A stretch of 64,000 bases of DNA from Candidatus Pelagibacter communis (lineage in GTDB: Bacteria > Pseudomonadota > Alphaproteobacteria > Pelagibacterales > Pelagibacteraceae), in contig NZ_CVSI01000073.1 in NCBI RefSeq assembly GCF_001179985.1, forward strand, positions 1 through 64,000. The letters run 5' to 3'. The notes below the pieces were generated by a model that saw only the letters and a program-made list of their open reading frames with translations, was not told the DNA's origin and did no database searches. Position numbers and translations under genes: made by a program. Below are positions 1-7,445 of the stretch, in pieces. How positions within the stretch are numbered: the stretch's first letter is position 1; each line of letters begins with the position of its first letter.

Positions 1-1460
1 GTAATATTATAAGTATCAGTATCTAAATTGCTTCCAGCGTTTCCAACATCCACATCGTTTTTGCCGAATCTAAATGCTAGACCTTTTATTCCATTATTTT
101 TAGTAAATCTATCGGATCCAAATGTGATAGCATTAGTATCAATTTTTCTTGTGGAAGAAATGCTTGTATCTCCAATTTTACCTAAGGAAATACTTCCCTC
201 GCTCCAATAAAATACATTCTGGTCCTTATCATTATTTGTTTTCTTTTTAATTGCAGTTTTTTTAACAAGCTCTGTCAAGGAAGCCAATCTTTGATTGGTA
301 AAATTAAAATCAATATTTAGGTTTGATAAATTTTGTTTGTCTTTATTTCTTCTTATCCACTTTAATCGGTTTAATGCAGTATCTACTGAATGATCAATAG
401 TTCTTTTAGCAATTTCTATTTGACCTAATGCAATTCCAGTTCTATCTTTATTTTCTGTAGTTGAAGTACATTTTCCAGAAATAATATTAAAAGGACATGC
501 AAGACTAAACTCAAATATTTCATCATCACCTTCATCATCTGATACAAACATTTTAAATCCATTTTTGCTAAATCCAAGTGCTCTAGTTTGTCTGTTATTG
601 TCAGAAGTTAAATTTTGTATGCTTACTGAACCATCTTTTGTGAATGATGACGTATCGTATGGATTATTTAGAGTGAACTGTGTGACAGTATATTTGTCAT
701 GATCTGTTACAAATAACCTTTTTCCACTTAAACCAATAAAAATTGCGTCAGGGTTAAATCCAGCCGCACCCTCAGATAGATGGATACCACCACTTGTTAC
801 TAGAGACATAGTTGCAATATCATATGGAGTTGAAAGATTATATTCCTTAACACCATCACCGTTATCATTGACATCATTAAAAACTAAAAATATTTTCGTA
901 CCATCTGGATTAATCTCTATACCCTGAACATGGTATTTTTTTTTATCGGACCTACCTCCAAAACTTGTACCTGCAAGAGCATCAGTATCAGGATCAATGT
1001 CTTTAACAAATGCACATGTTGAAACATCATAAGCTATTGTTAAGTCATATCTGTATAAACGATCATTATTGCTGTTATTGGTTCCCCTACTCAAGATGAA
1101 GATCTTAAGTCCATCACTACTAAATGCCATATCACCGACATTTGATGGGTTTAAACCATATTGACCTGATCCAACATCTAAATCACACCTTTCATCATCA
1201 CCTGCATAAGTTTTTGTAGAAATATCAAAAGGTGTTGAAAGATTATATTCATAAATAAAATCAATGTTAGCATTTCCTGTTGAGGCTGAAGTAGAAACAA
1301 ACATTTTTGTTCCGTCAGGATTAAAAACTATTCCATTTTGAAATGCCTGTCCACCATCGTCAAAGATCTGTCGATCAACAAGAGTTACCACTGATGCAAA
1401 AGAATTAGAAATCGGAAATGATAAAAACAGTATGATTATGATTTTTTTTATTGAAGACAT
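1..1460 (-). CDS. Secreted beta-propeller protein with autotransporter-like C-terminal region (3' end beyond window)
   Basis: Reading the minus strand from the ATG at 1460, the frame stays open for 486 codons to the window edge, so the C-terminus is missing. Residues 1-23 are a signal peptide (basic start, Ile/Leu-rich core, ending SNSFAS). Residues about 24-320 are repeated blades of the type FNPDGTKMFV, INPDGTKIFLV, FSKNGFKMFVSD, each followed by YNLSTPYDI-type strands, as in secreted YVTN-like propellers. A helical linker follows, and from about residue 415 the chain reads FYWSEGSISLGK, then alternating strands with DVDVGNAG, resembling the start of an autotransporter beta-domain. The likely role is a surface-displayed or exported propeller; its ligand is unknown. 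It lies upstream of a second outer-surface gene on the same strand. The barrel assignment is inference because the end is not visible. Confidence 0.7.
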   Translation of the reverse strand, partial: MSSIKKIIIILFLSFPISNSFASVVTLVDRQIFDDGGQAFQNGIVFNPDGTKMFVSTSASTGNANIDFIYEYNLSTPFDISTKTYAGDDERCDLDVGSGQYGLNPSNVGDMAFSSDGLKIFILSRGTNNSNNDRLYRYDLTIAYDVSTCAFVKDIDPDTDALAGTSFGGRSDKKKYHVQGIEINPDGTKIFLVFNDVNDNGDGVKEYNLSTPYDIATMSLVTSGGIHLSEGAAGFNPDAIFIGLSGKRLFVTDHDKYTVTQFTLNNPYDTSSFTKDGSVSIQNLTSDNNRQTRALGFSKNGFKMFVSDDEGDDEIFEFSLACPFNIISGKCTSTTENKDRTGIALGQIEIAKRTIDHSVDTALNRLKWIRRNKDKQNLSNLNIDFNFTNQRLASLTELVKKTAIKKKTNNDKDQNVFYWSEGSISLGKIGDTSISSTRKIDTNAITFGSDRFTKNNGIKGLAFRFGKNDVDVGNAGSNLDTDTYNI

Positions 1461-1523
1461 TAAGGTTTTTTATATAAATTATAATTTAATTCATCTTTAA
1501 ATATACCAAAATTTGGTTACAGA

Positions 1524-3299
1524 TTAAAAAGCAAGTTTATAGGCTAAATTTCCTGAAAAACTTATCAGTTCTTGAGTGCTTATTCTGCTATCTAGTGAAA
1601 ATTTAAGAAAATGATCGTTAGATACATTTTTTTCAAAACCAAAATTTGTAGCTAAAGTAACTTCTCGAATTTGGTCATTTTTTTGTGAATAAGTTGCTTT
1701 AGTGCCATTAATTGAATAATCTTGGTCTTTTCCAAAAAAAGTATTTCTTACATCTAATATCCATCCAAGATTAAGATTATAGTCTTTGCCTAAATTCATT
1801 TCATATTCATCATCAACGTAAACAGATAAATTTCCTACACCTTTGCCGTTCCATCTGTATAGATGGCTTTCACTATGACTAGGGGTATATGATAAACCAA
1901 TTGTTGTTCCAAAATTAGGTATCAAAGACTCGTTATTCATCTTAGATCCTGCAATAAGATCATACGATTCATAAATATCTTCAATACTAAGTTTGCCTGA
2001 TGATCTTGTATTAGTCAAAATTTCTCTTTCACTATCGTGTATATTAATTCCTGCTAAAATAAAATTTTCATCTAGAAATTTTGTTAATATTGTTTGATCT
2101 TTAAAATATAATCCAGAATGTAAAGAGTACCTTTTTATGTCGTGATCTTTAGTAAATTGCTGATTACCACTACCTAAAGACAGAATAAAATCTTTACCTT
2201 TATAAGGGTTTATCAAATTTAGTGTAACCCCAGTAAGATTGAAACCTAATGTAAGATCTTGATTGTTTTGTTTTCTTTTAAATGTTGAAAAATTAATTTC
2301 ACCCCAACCATTTCTATCATCTAAATCTTTTTCTGCTTTTTTATATTTGGTTAGAGACTGTCTAATATCTAAAGACTTTGTGCTTAATAATTCATCAAGT
2401 ATTTCGCTACCACCTTGGCCGACGGAGCTTGCTGATCCGTTGACAATTTGGTTTCCATCTAAATCCTCGAGTGAAAAATCTCCATCTGTTTCATAATAAT
2501 AACTTTGACCAACTCCATGATTAATTTTTAATGTGCTACCTGTTATGCCTGCTCCATGGGCAATTTTACCAACTACAATTCCTTGATCTTTTAAAGTAAT
2601 CGTTGAATTGTTTCCGTATAATTTAATCGAGTCGTAATCAACATCATTCTTTATTGTTCCACTATTTGCTACACTTGAGTTGACACCCACTCTTATAGTT
2701 GCATTGTCAGCATCAGAGTTAGTAATTTCTCCACCCACTTTATTAGTAATTGTCACTGTATTACCAGCAGCAGTTCCAAAAATAGCAGAGCCATTTGTGG
2801 CTGTAATTGTTCCTGAGTTAGTAATTGTCATTCCAGTAGTATTTGTGCCACCTGTTTTGCTAACTCTAATGGTATTTCTATTTGATGAAATTGTTCCTCC
2901 AGAATTATTTGTAATTGTTGCATTAGTTGTAGCTTTTGCATCGATGGCAGTTGTGCCGCTAGCTGTAATTGTTCCTGAGTTGGTCACTGTCAAATCAGAT
3001 GTAGTGTCTCCAAAAACAGCTACGGTATTAGCACTAATAGTTGATCCAGACTCGACCGTAACTGTTACACTATCTCCAGTTACATTTGCTGCTTTAGTAG
3101 TTGCACCTGTAGCCAAAGTTGAGCTATTTTTTACAGTTAAAAATTCTCCCTCACCATCAATATTTTGTTGATCAGTTTCAGTTCCGCCATCTTGAATAGT
3201 ATTACTATCTGCGCTTACATAGGAATAACAAAAAAATAAAAATAAAATTTTTATAAAAACAATATTAAACCTTAAAACTTTATTTTTTGTGACCAACAT
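1524..3299 (-). CDS. Autotransporter with short beta-solenoid passenger
   Basis: A 591-residue protein starting at ATG 3299. Residues 1-30 form a signal peptide ending VSA. Residues about 40-270 are a Thr/Ala/Asn-rich beta-solenoid passenger built from repeats such as NSGTITASGTTAI and NSGTITATNGSAIF. A helical segment near 295-325 leads into a barrel-type region (about 325-591) of alternating strands that ends in Phe, as outer-membrane barrels recognised by the BAM complex do. The passenger is short compared with typical autotransporters. It probably sits in the outer membrane with the solenoid outside. The skewed passenger codons leave a long open frame on the opposite strand (2680-3171), which is not a gene. 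The binding target cannot be told from sequence. Confidence 0.8.
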   Translation of the reverse strand: MLVTKNKVLRFNIVFIKILFLFFCYSYVSADSNTIQDGGTETDQQNIDGEGEFLTVKNSSTLATGATTKAANVTGDSVTVTVESGSTISANTVAVFGDTTSDLTVTNSGTITASGTTAIDAKATTNATITNNSGGTISSNRNTIRVSKTGGTNTTGMTITNSGTITATNGSAIFGTAAGNTVTITNKVGGEITNSDADNATIRVGVNSSVANSGTIKNDVDYDSIKLYGNNSTITLKDQGIVVGKIAHGAGITGSTLKINHGVGQSYYYETDGDFSLEDLDGNQIVNGSASSVGQGGSEILDELLSTKSLDIRQSLTKYKKAEKDLDDRNGWGEINFSTFKRKQNNQDLTLGFNLTGVTLNLINPYKGKDFILSLGSGNQQFTKDHDIKRYSLHSGLYFKDQTILTKFLDENFILAGINIHDSEREILTNTRSSGKLSIEDIYESYDLIAGSKMNNESLIPNFGTTIGLSYTPSHSESHLYRWNGKGVGNLSVYVDDEYEMNLGKDYNLNLGWILDVRNTFFGKDQDYSINGTKATYSQKNDQIREVTLATNFGFEKNVSNDHFLKFSLDSRISTQELISFSGNLAYKLAF

Positions 3300-3341
3300 T
3301 ATTAAATATTCATTAAATTATATAATATAAGTATTTTTAGT

Positions 3342-3752
3342 TTATTTTTTTAAATCTTTAAATATCTTAGGTGCCCAATTTTTGGCATCCTGGGAGGTTA
3401 CATGAAAGTCATATTTTTCAGGCTTTATAAACATTTGGTTAGTGTCTTCAAATCTACCTTTTTGAATAGTATCAACCCAAACTACATAATCTGCTGGAAA
3501 TAAATCTCTAGCTTTTGGGGTGGGACAAATAAAATCTGCAATTACAAAATTACCTTCCTCTTTTAGCTTTGTTGCAAAATCGGCCATTCTTTTTGCTTGT
3601 CTAGTTCTTCCCTCCGGTGAAAAATCCCAGTCGTTTGCGGCTTTACGCACTTCGTCTGCATTTAGTCTTTTAGCATTCAACATTGGTGCAAGCTCATCTG
3701 CTAGAGTTGTTTTGCCTGCGCCGGGTAGCCCCATTATTAATATAATTTTCAT
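3342..3752 (-). CDS. APS-kinase-like small P-loop kinase
   Basis: A 136-residue cytosolic protein with a Walker A motif GLPGAGKTT at residues 8-16. It then has LNADEVRKAANDWDFS (about 30-45), which lines up with the substrate-binding D-x-x-R segment of adenylylsulfate kinases, and FVIADFICPTPKARD, as in that family. The ending (KYDFHVTSQDAKNWAPKI) is the short form seen in stand-alone relatives; full CysC proteins are about 180-200 residues. No sulfate-reduction gene is nearby, so the substrate need not be APS; another small phosphoryl acceptor is possible. The start at ATG 3752 puts the P-loop at the usual distance. Family assignment is solid, exact reaction is not. Confidence 0.65.
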   Translation of the reverse strand: MKIILIMGLPGAGKTTLADELAPMLNAKRLNADEVRKAANDWDFSPEGRTRQAKRMADFATKLKEEGNFVIADFICPTPKARDLFPADYVVWVDTIQKGRFEDTNQMFIKPEKYDFHVTSQDAKNWAPKIFKDLKK

Positions 3753-3881
3753 AATTAATTTTATTTTTATATATTAGATAAAAGAAGATATTTATAGATC
3801 CAAATAGGTCCATATTTGCCAGCCTTATTTAGTGCCAATATTTTTATAGACAGATAATTGAAAATAAATAATGATCGCCGA

Positions 3882-4610
3882 ATGAATTTTTCTATAGAAA
3901 TTGGACCAAAAACTAACTTGGATACCTTGCCGGCTCTTAAAGATGTTTACATTACAATGCTACCTGGTGGTGATTTTAAGGAAACAGCTCAACAAGCAAT
4001 CAACTTAGTCAAAAAGGGTTTTAATCCAGTTCCTCATTTTCCAGCAAGATCTATGGCTAACGAGGCACAACTTAAAGAATATGTAACAATGTGTAAAGAC
4101 GGTGGGGTAAAGCAAGCTCTTGTAATTGGTGGTGGCAGAGAGCCCATGGGAAAATTTGATAGTTCTTTCCAGCTTTTAGAGACTGGTTATTTTGAGAAAT
4201 TGAAGATAGGAATTGCTGGACATCCAGAGGGGAGTCCTGATATATCCGACGAAGTGTTAGAAAAAGCAATGATTGATAAAAAGCCCTATGCTGATTACAT
4301 TGTAACTCAATGGTTAATGCAGTCAGAACCAATTATTGATTTTATTTCTAAACAGTCTGTCCCAGTTCATGTTGGAATTACTGGACCTATGAAAATATCA
4401 AGCTTAATTAAGTTTGCTAATATTGTAGGAGCAAAAAATTCTATAAATTTTATTAAATCTAATTTTAGTAGGGCAATTGATTTATTAAAACCAAAAGACC
4501 CAAATGATCTTGTAGATAAAATTAAAGAGCATACAAAATATTTTCACATCTATACGTTTGGTGGGCTTAAGGAAACCAACAACTGGCTAAAGGAAAATAA
4601 CTATGCCTAA
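3882..4610 (+). CDS. Methylenetetrahydrofolate reductase-like protein (MTHFR fold)
   Basis: The frame opens at a TTG (3858), but the ATG at 3882 is the better start because it gives MNFSIEIGPKTN, the equivalent of the SFEFFPPKT opening of MetF. The Glu in this segment is the conserved catalytic-type residue. Further MetF-like landmarks are VPHFPARSM, ALVIGGGREPMG and IGIAGHPEGSPD. At 242 residues it is shorter than MetF (about 290). It overlaps the following DmdA/GcvT-like gene by 8 bases, so the two are translated together. The pair suggests that a methyl group is moved to tetrahydrofolate by the downstream enzyme and then oxidised through this flavoprotein. That it runs in the oxidative direction is inference; an ordinary methionine-cycle MetF role is the alternative. 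Confidence 0.75.
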   Translation: MNFSIEIGPKTNLDTLPALKDVYITMLPGGDFKETAQQAINLVKKGFNPVPHFPARSMANEAQLKEYVTMCKDGGVKQALVIGGGREPMGKFDSSFQLLETGYFEKLKIGIAGHPEGSPDISDEVLEKAMIDKKPYADYIVTQWLMQSEPIIDFISKQSVPVHVGITGPMKISSLIKFANIVGAKNSINFIKSNFSRAIDLLKPKDPNDLVDKIKEHTKYFHIYTFGGLKETNNWLKENNYA

Positions 4611-6012
4611 AAAAAGAAAAAAAGCAAAAAAGTCCAACGGAAAATTATCACCAAGCAGAATTATAGAGAAAGTTGATTATTCTAAAGTTTCTCACACAAC
4701 AAAAGTAGATCAATCAGATAGACATGTTCCATATAACTTAAGGCAAAGTGGACCAACAAAAGTAGAATTACTAATGTCAACAAGGGTTAGAAAATCTCCA
4801 TATTGGCATCTATCAATGAAAGCAGGATGTTGGAGAGCAACTGTTTATAATAGAATTTATCATCCGCGTGGATACGTAAGACCTGAAAAGGGCGGAGCGA
4901 TGGTTGAATATAAAGCAATCAAAAATCACGTTACAATGTGGAATGTAGCAGTAGAAAGACAAATAAGAGTAAAAGGTCCTGATGCAGAGAGATTTACAGA
5001 TTATGTGATCACTAGAGATGCAACAAAGATTTCTCCAATGAGAGCTAGATATGTAATTCTTTGTAATTATAAAGGTGGTGTTCTTAATGATCCAATTTTA
5101 TTAAGAATTTCAAAAGATGAATTTTGGTTTAGTTTATCAGACAGTGACATAGGATTGTATCTTCAAGGAGTAAACGCAGATAAAAGATTTAATGTTGAGA
5201 TAGATGAAATAGATGCATGTCCTGTACAAATTCAAGGTCCAAAATCAAAAGCTTTGATGAACGACTTAATTGGTAAGCAAGTTGATTTAGATAATATGCC
5301 TTATTATGGATTAGCTGAAGCGAAAGTTGGTGGAAGAAGTTGTGTAATTTCTCAATCTGGTTTTTCTGGTGAAGCGGGTTATGAAATATATTTAAGAAAC
5401 GCAACACTTTATGCTGAGGATATGTGGAATGCAGTTTTAAAAGCAGGTAAAAAACATAAGTTAATGGTAATCGCTCCTGCGCATCACAGAAGAATTCAAG
5501 CTGGAATTTTATCTTGGGGTCAAGATATGGACAACGAGCATAATCCATTTCAATGTAATCTAGGCTATCAAGTTTCATTATCTGGAAAAGGTGAATGGGC
5601 TAAAAAAGGAGATTACATTGGTAAAGAAGCACTAGAAAACATGAAAAAAGAATTATTAAATGGACAAAAACCTTACAAACTCCAATTAGTAGGTATGGAA
5701 CTAGGTGGAAAACCAATTGAGGAATATGCTCCGGATTTTTGGTTAATATCAAAAGATGGAAAAAACCCTATCGGTTTTGTTACATCACCTTGGTATCATC
5801 CAGAAAAAGGAACAAATATTGCAATGGGTTATGTTCCATTTGACGGAACAATTAATAAAAATGGATTTCCTAAAGGAAATGTAGGTGATAAATTTAAAGT
5901 TCACTTACCTAAAAAATATTGTGAAAAAGGAAGTAATCCCGTTGATGCAGTTGTTGTAGATATTCCTTTTACAGAGTCTTATAATCCAAATACTAGGGAA
6001 GTTGCAAATTAG
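4603..6012 (+). CDS. DmdA/GcvT-family folate-dependent demethylase-like protein
   Basis: A 469-residue member of the aminomethyltransferase fold. The core begins near residue 100 with VTMWNVAVERQIRVKGPDA, close in style to the opening of the DMSP demethylase DmdA. It continues with GVLNDPILLRISKDEFWFS, VQIQGPKSKALM, SQSGFSGEAGYEIYL and IQAGILSWGQDMDNE, and the C-terminal barrel carries IGFVTSPWYHPEKGTNIAMGYV. Compared with DmdA and GcvT (about 370 residues) it has an additional N-terminal region of roughly 95 residues that starts very basic (PKKRKKAKKS). It is co-translated with the upstream MTHFR-like gene. The likely reaction is transfer of a methyl group from an O-, S- or N-methylated compound to tetrahydrofolate. 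I would not call it DmdA itself; the substrate is unknown. Confidence 0.75.
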   Translation: MPKKRKKAKKSNGKLSPSRIIEKVDYSKVSHTTKVDQSDRHVPYNLRQSGPTKVELLMSTRVRKSPYWHLSMKAGCWRATVYNRIYHPRGYVRPEKGGAMVEYKAIKNHVTMWNVAVERQIRVKGPDAERFTDYVITRDATKISPMRARYVILCNYKGGVLNDPILLRISKDEFWFSLSDSDIGLYLQGVNADKRFNVEIDEIDACPVQIQGPKSKALMNDLIGKQVDLDNMPYYGLAEAKVGGRSCVISQSGFSGEAGYEIYLRNATLYAEDMWNAVLKAGKKHKLMVIAPAHHRRIQAGILSWGQDMDNEHNPFQCNLGYQVSLSGKGEWAKKGDYIGKEALENMKKELLNGQKPYKLQLVGMELGGKPIEEYAPDFWLISKDGKNPIGFVTSPWYHPEKGTNIAMGYVPFDGTINKNGFPKGNVGDKFKVHLPKKYCEKGSNPVDAVVVDIPFTESYNPNTREVAN

Positions 6013-6036
6013 ATTGTTATAAGTATCAATTTTTGA

Positions 6037-6141
6037 ATGACAAAAACTGTCATAATAATTGCAAGTATTATTATTGCTATTATTTTGTTAATATTTCCTT
6101 TAATAGTTTCATTAATTGAAAAAAAAAATAATAAAAAATAA
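6037..6141 (+). CDS. 34-residue single-pass membrane microprotein
   Basis: An unannotated-size ORF starting at ATG 6037. It encodes a short polar start (MTKT), then one long Ile/Leu/Val-rich membrane helix (residues about 5-27), then a charged tail EKKNNKK. Its stop TAA overlaps the ATG of the next gene by one base (TAATG at 6139-6143), the coupling seen throughout this genome segment. It lies 24 bases after the DmdA-like gene. Support is the clean hydrophobic-plus-charged architecture and the coupling; no homologue is known to me and it could still be a chance ORF. Confidence 0.5.
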   Translation: MTKTVIIIASIIIAIILLIFPLIVSLIEKKNNKK

Positions 6142-6686
6142 TGTTTGCACAATTTTTAAGCATAGTATTTAGATCGATAAAACTCGATAAGAATCTTTAC
6201 AGAGAAAGCAAAAGCTTTAATGAAGCTGGTATTTATTTTGCAGCACTAATCATAGTCCTTGACGGTGTGGCAGGTGCTATAGCTGCAAATACTTTTTTTA
6301 AAACATCCATAGGTTTATCAGCAATTACTTCAATATTAACATGGTTCATTTGGGCTATGTTTATATTTGTAATTGGAGTCAAACTTTTTCCAGATAAAGA
6401 CAGCAAAATTCCATTTAAAAAAATATTAATAGCTGTAGGTTTTGCTCATGCGCCAGGTCTACTAAGATTTTTTGCTATCACACCAACAATGGTGATGCCA
6501 ATAATTTTTTTTACACAATTATGGATTTTTGCTTCTCTTATAATTTGCACAAGAGAAGTATTGCAACTAAAATCTAATTTTAAGTCATTTGGAATTATAT
6601 TTTTGTCCTTTTTAATTTTAGCTATATTATCGGCATCTTTCGTTATGAGTAGAATGGAAACTTTGCCGATAAGCAATGTGACTTAA
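6141..6686 (+). CDS. Yip1-like multi-pass membrane protein
   Basis: A 181-residue integral membrane protein with an N-terminal cytosolic segment and about five hydrophobic stretches (near residues 30-50, 57-83, 95-110, 112-135 and 148-170). The opening AQFLSIVFRSIKLDKNLYRESKSFNEAG and the spacing of the helices resemble bacterial Yip1-domain proteins, whose biochemical role is undefined. It is coupled to the upstream 34-residue membrane ORF through TAATG and follows the MTHFR/DmdA-like pair, so it may share their transcript. Its end overlaps the convergent 52-residue gene by four bases. I see no catalytic motif. Confidence 0.55.
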   Translation: MFAQFLSIVFRSIKLDKNLYRESKSFNEAGIYFAALIIVLDGVAGAIAANTFFKTSIGLSAITSILTWFIWAMFIFVIGVKLFPDKDSKIPFKKILIAVGFAHAPGLLRFFAITPTMVMPIIFFTQLWIFASLIICTREVLQLKSNFKSFGIIFLSFLILAILSASFVMSRMETLPISNVT

Positions 6687-6841
6687 ATTGGAAATATTGT
6701 TTTAGATACCCTGCAAGATTTACAAATTTTAAATCCAGTAAGTATTAAGTTGTGAATGACACTTTCGTCACTTTTTTTACATTCTTCACATAATTCGTTT
6801 AATGATTCATCAATATGATTATTATTATTTTCTTTAGTCAT
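6683..6841 (-). CDS. 52-residue CxxC/CxxC putative zinc-ribbon protein
   Basis: A small ORF starting at ATG 6841. It encodes an acidic/Asn-rich start, then CEEC at residues 18-21 and CKSC at 40-43, separated by 18 residues: the layout of a minimal zinc ribbon. Its ATG overlaps the stop of the upstream DUF3726-like gene (8-base overlap), so it is the last gene of the four-gene operon beginning at 10073. At its other end it overlaps the convergent Yip1-like gene by four bases. The paired cysteines and the translational coupling argue for a real gene; its function is unknown. Confidence 0.6.
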   Translation of the reverse strand: MTKENNNNHIDESLNELCEECKKSDESVIHNLILTGFKICKSCRVSKTIFPI

Positions 6842-7445
6842 TGTCCGTTAAGCCCGCACCAGCAGCAGTATTTTTTAAACTTTCATTTTCTTTTACAAAA
6901 GTTTCTTCTGATAGTTTATATAACTCTTCCCAATCTTTTTCATCAAAGGTATTTTTGTTTTTTAAAAATTCTATTTCTAATACTTCAGCTTTATCTTTTA
7001 AATTACTTAAGTTACTTTTTAAATGTATAGACTGGTTAAAATTCAGTAAAAAAGTTTCATTCTCAACTTTAAGGCTCAACCTTTTTCCGATTATTTCTGA
7101 CGATCTCGAAATAAATGGTATCAGTAAAATAGGATAAGCCATATTATTAAAAGTTATTTTATTGTATTTTTCTAGAGTATGGATTTGATCCATAAAATTT
7201 ATACCCGTTATTAGAGGACAGTAAGGAATTTTGTTAGAAATATTTATGTCTGTTATTAAGCTGATATTCTGAAACTGATTTTTTTTGATAACCTTAAAAT
7301 AGTTGTTAAGATTCTTTAACCCTGGTAATCCAAACATCTCCATCAGTTTTATAGATTTTCCAATTTCTTCAGAGACTCCCCATGAAAAACCTATACCTTT
7401 GGAAGCCCTTTTAGATAATGTATCAATTTCGCTTAATGATCTCAT
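6834..7445 (-). CDS. DUF3726-like protein
   Basis: A 203-residue soluble protein. The opening SLSEIDTLSKRASKGIGFSW followed by GVSEEIGKS, and the ending AAGAGLTDND, are as I remember the DUF3726 family, for which no function is known. There is no signal peptide, membrane helix or recognised catalytic motif. The conserved C-terminal GAGLTDND lies at the very end of the chain. Its ATG overlaps the stop of the upstream 553-residue gene by one base (TAATG) and its own stop overlaps the 52-residue CxxC gene, so it is translated within a four-gene unit with the M19-like protein. The context hints at an enzyme complex or pathway acting on an amide or peptide-like compound, but that is inference. Confidence 0.6.
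   Translation of the reverse strand: MRSLSEIDTLSKRASKGIGFSWGVSEEIGKSIKLMEMFGLPGLKNLNNYFKVIKKNQFQNISLITDINISNKIPYCPLITGINFMDQIHTLEKYNKITFNNMAYPILLIPFISRSSEIIGKRLSLKVENETFLLNFNQSIHLKSNLSNLKDKAEVLEIEFLKNKNTFDEKDWEELYKLSEETFVKENESLKNTAAGAGLTDND

Noticed and set aside
2680-3171. 163-codon open frame on the plus strand inside the autotransporter gene
   Set aside because: It mirrors the repetitive Thr/Ala/Asn codons of the passenger on the other strand; its protein is a low-complexity Val/Pro string without a start signal.
4072-5578. Minus-strand open frames (4072-4332, 5189-5578) across the MTHFR/DmdA-like genes
   Set aside because: Both overlap clearly coding plus-strand sequence and encode no recognisable protein.
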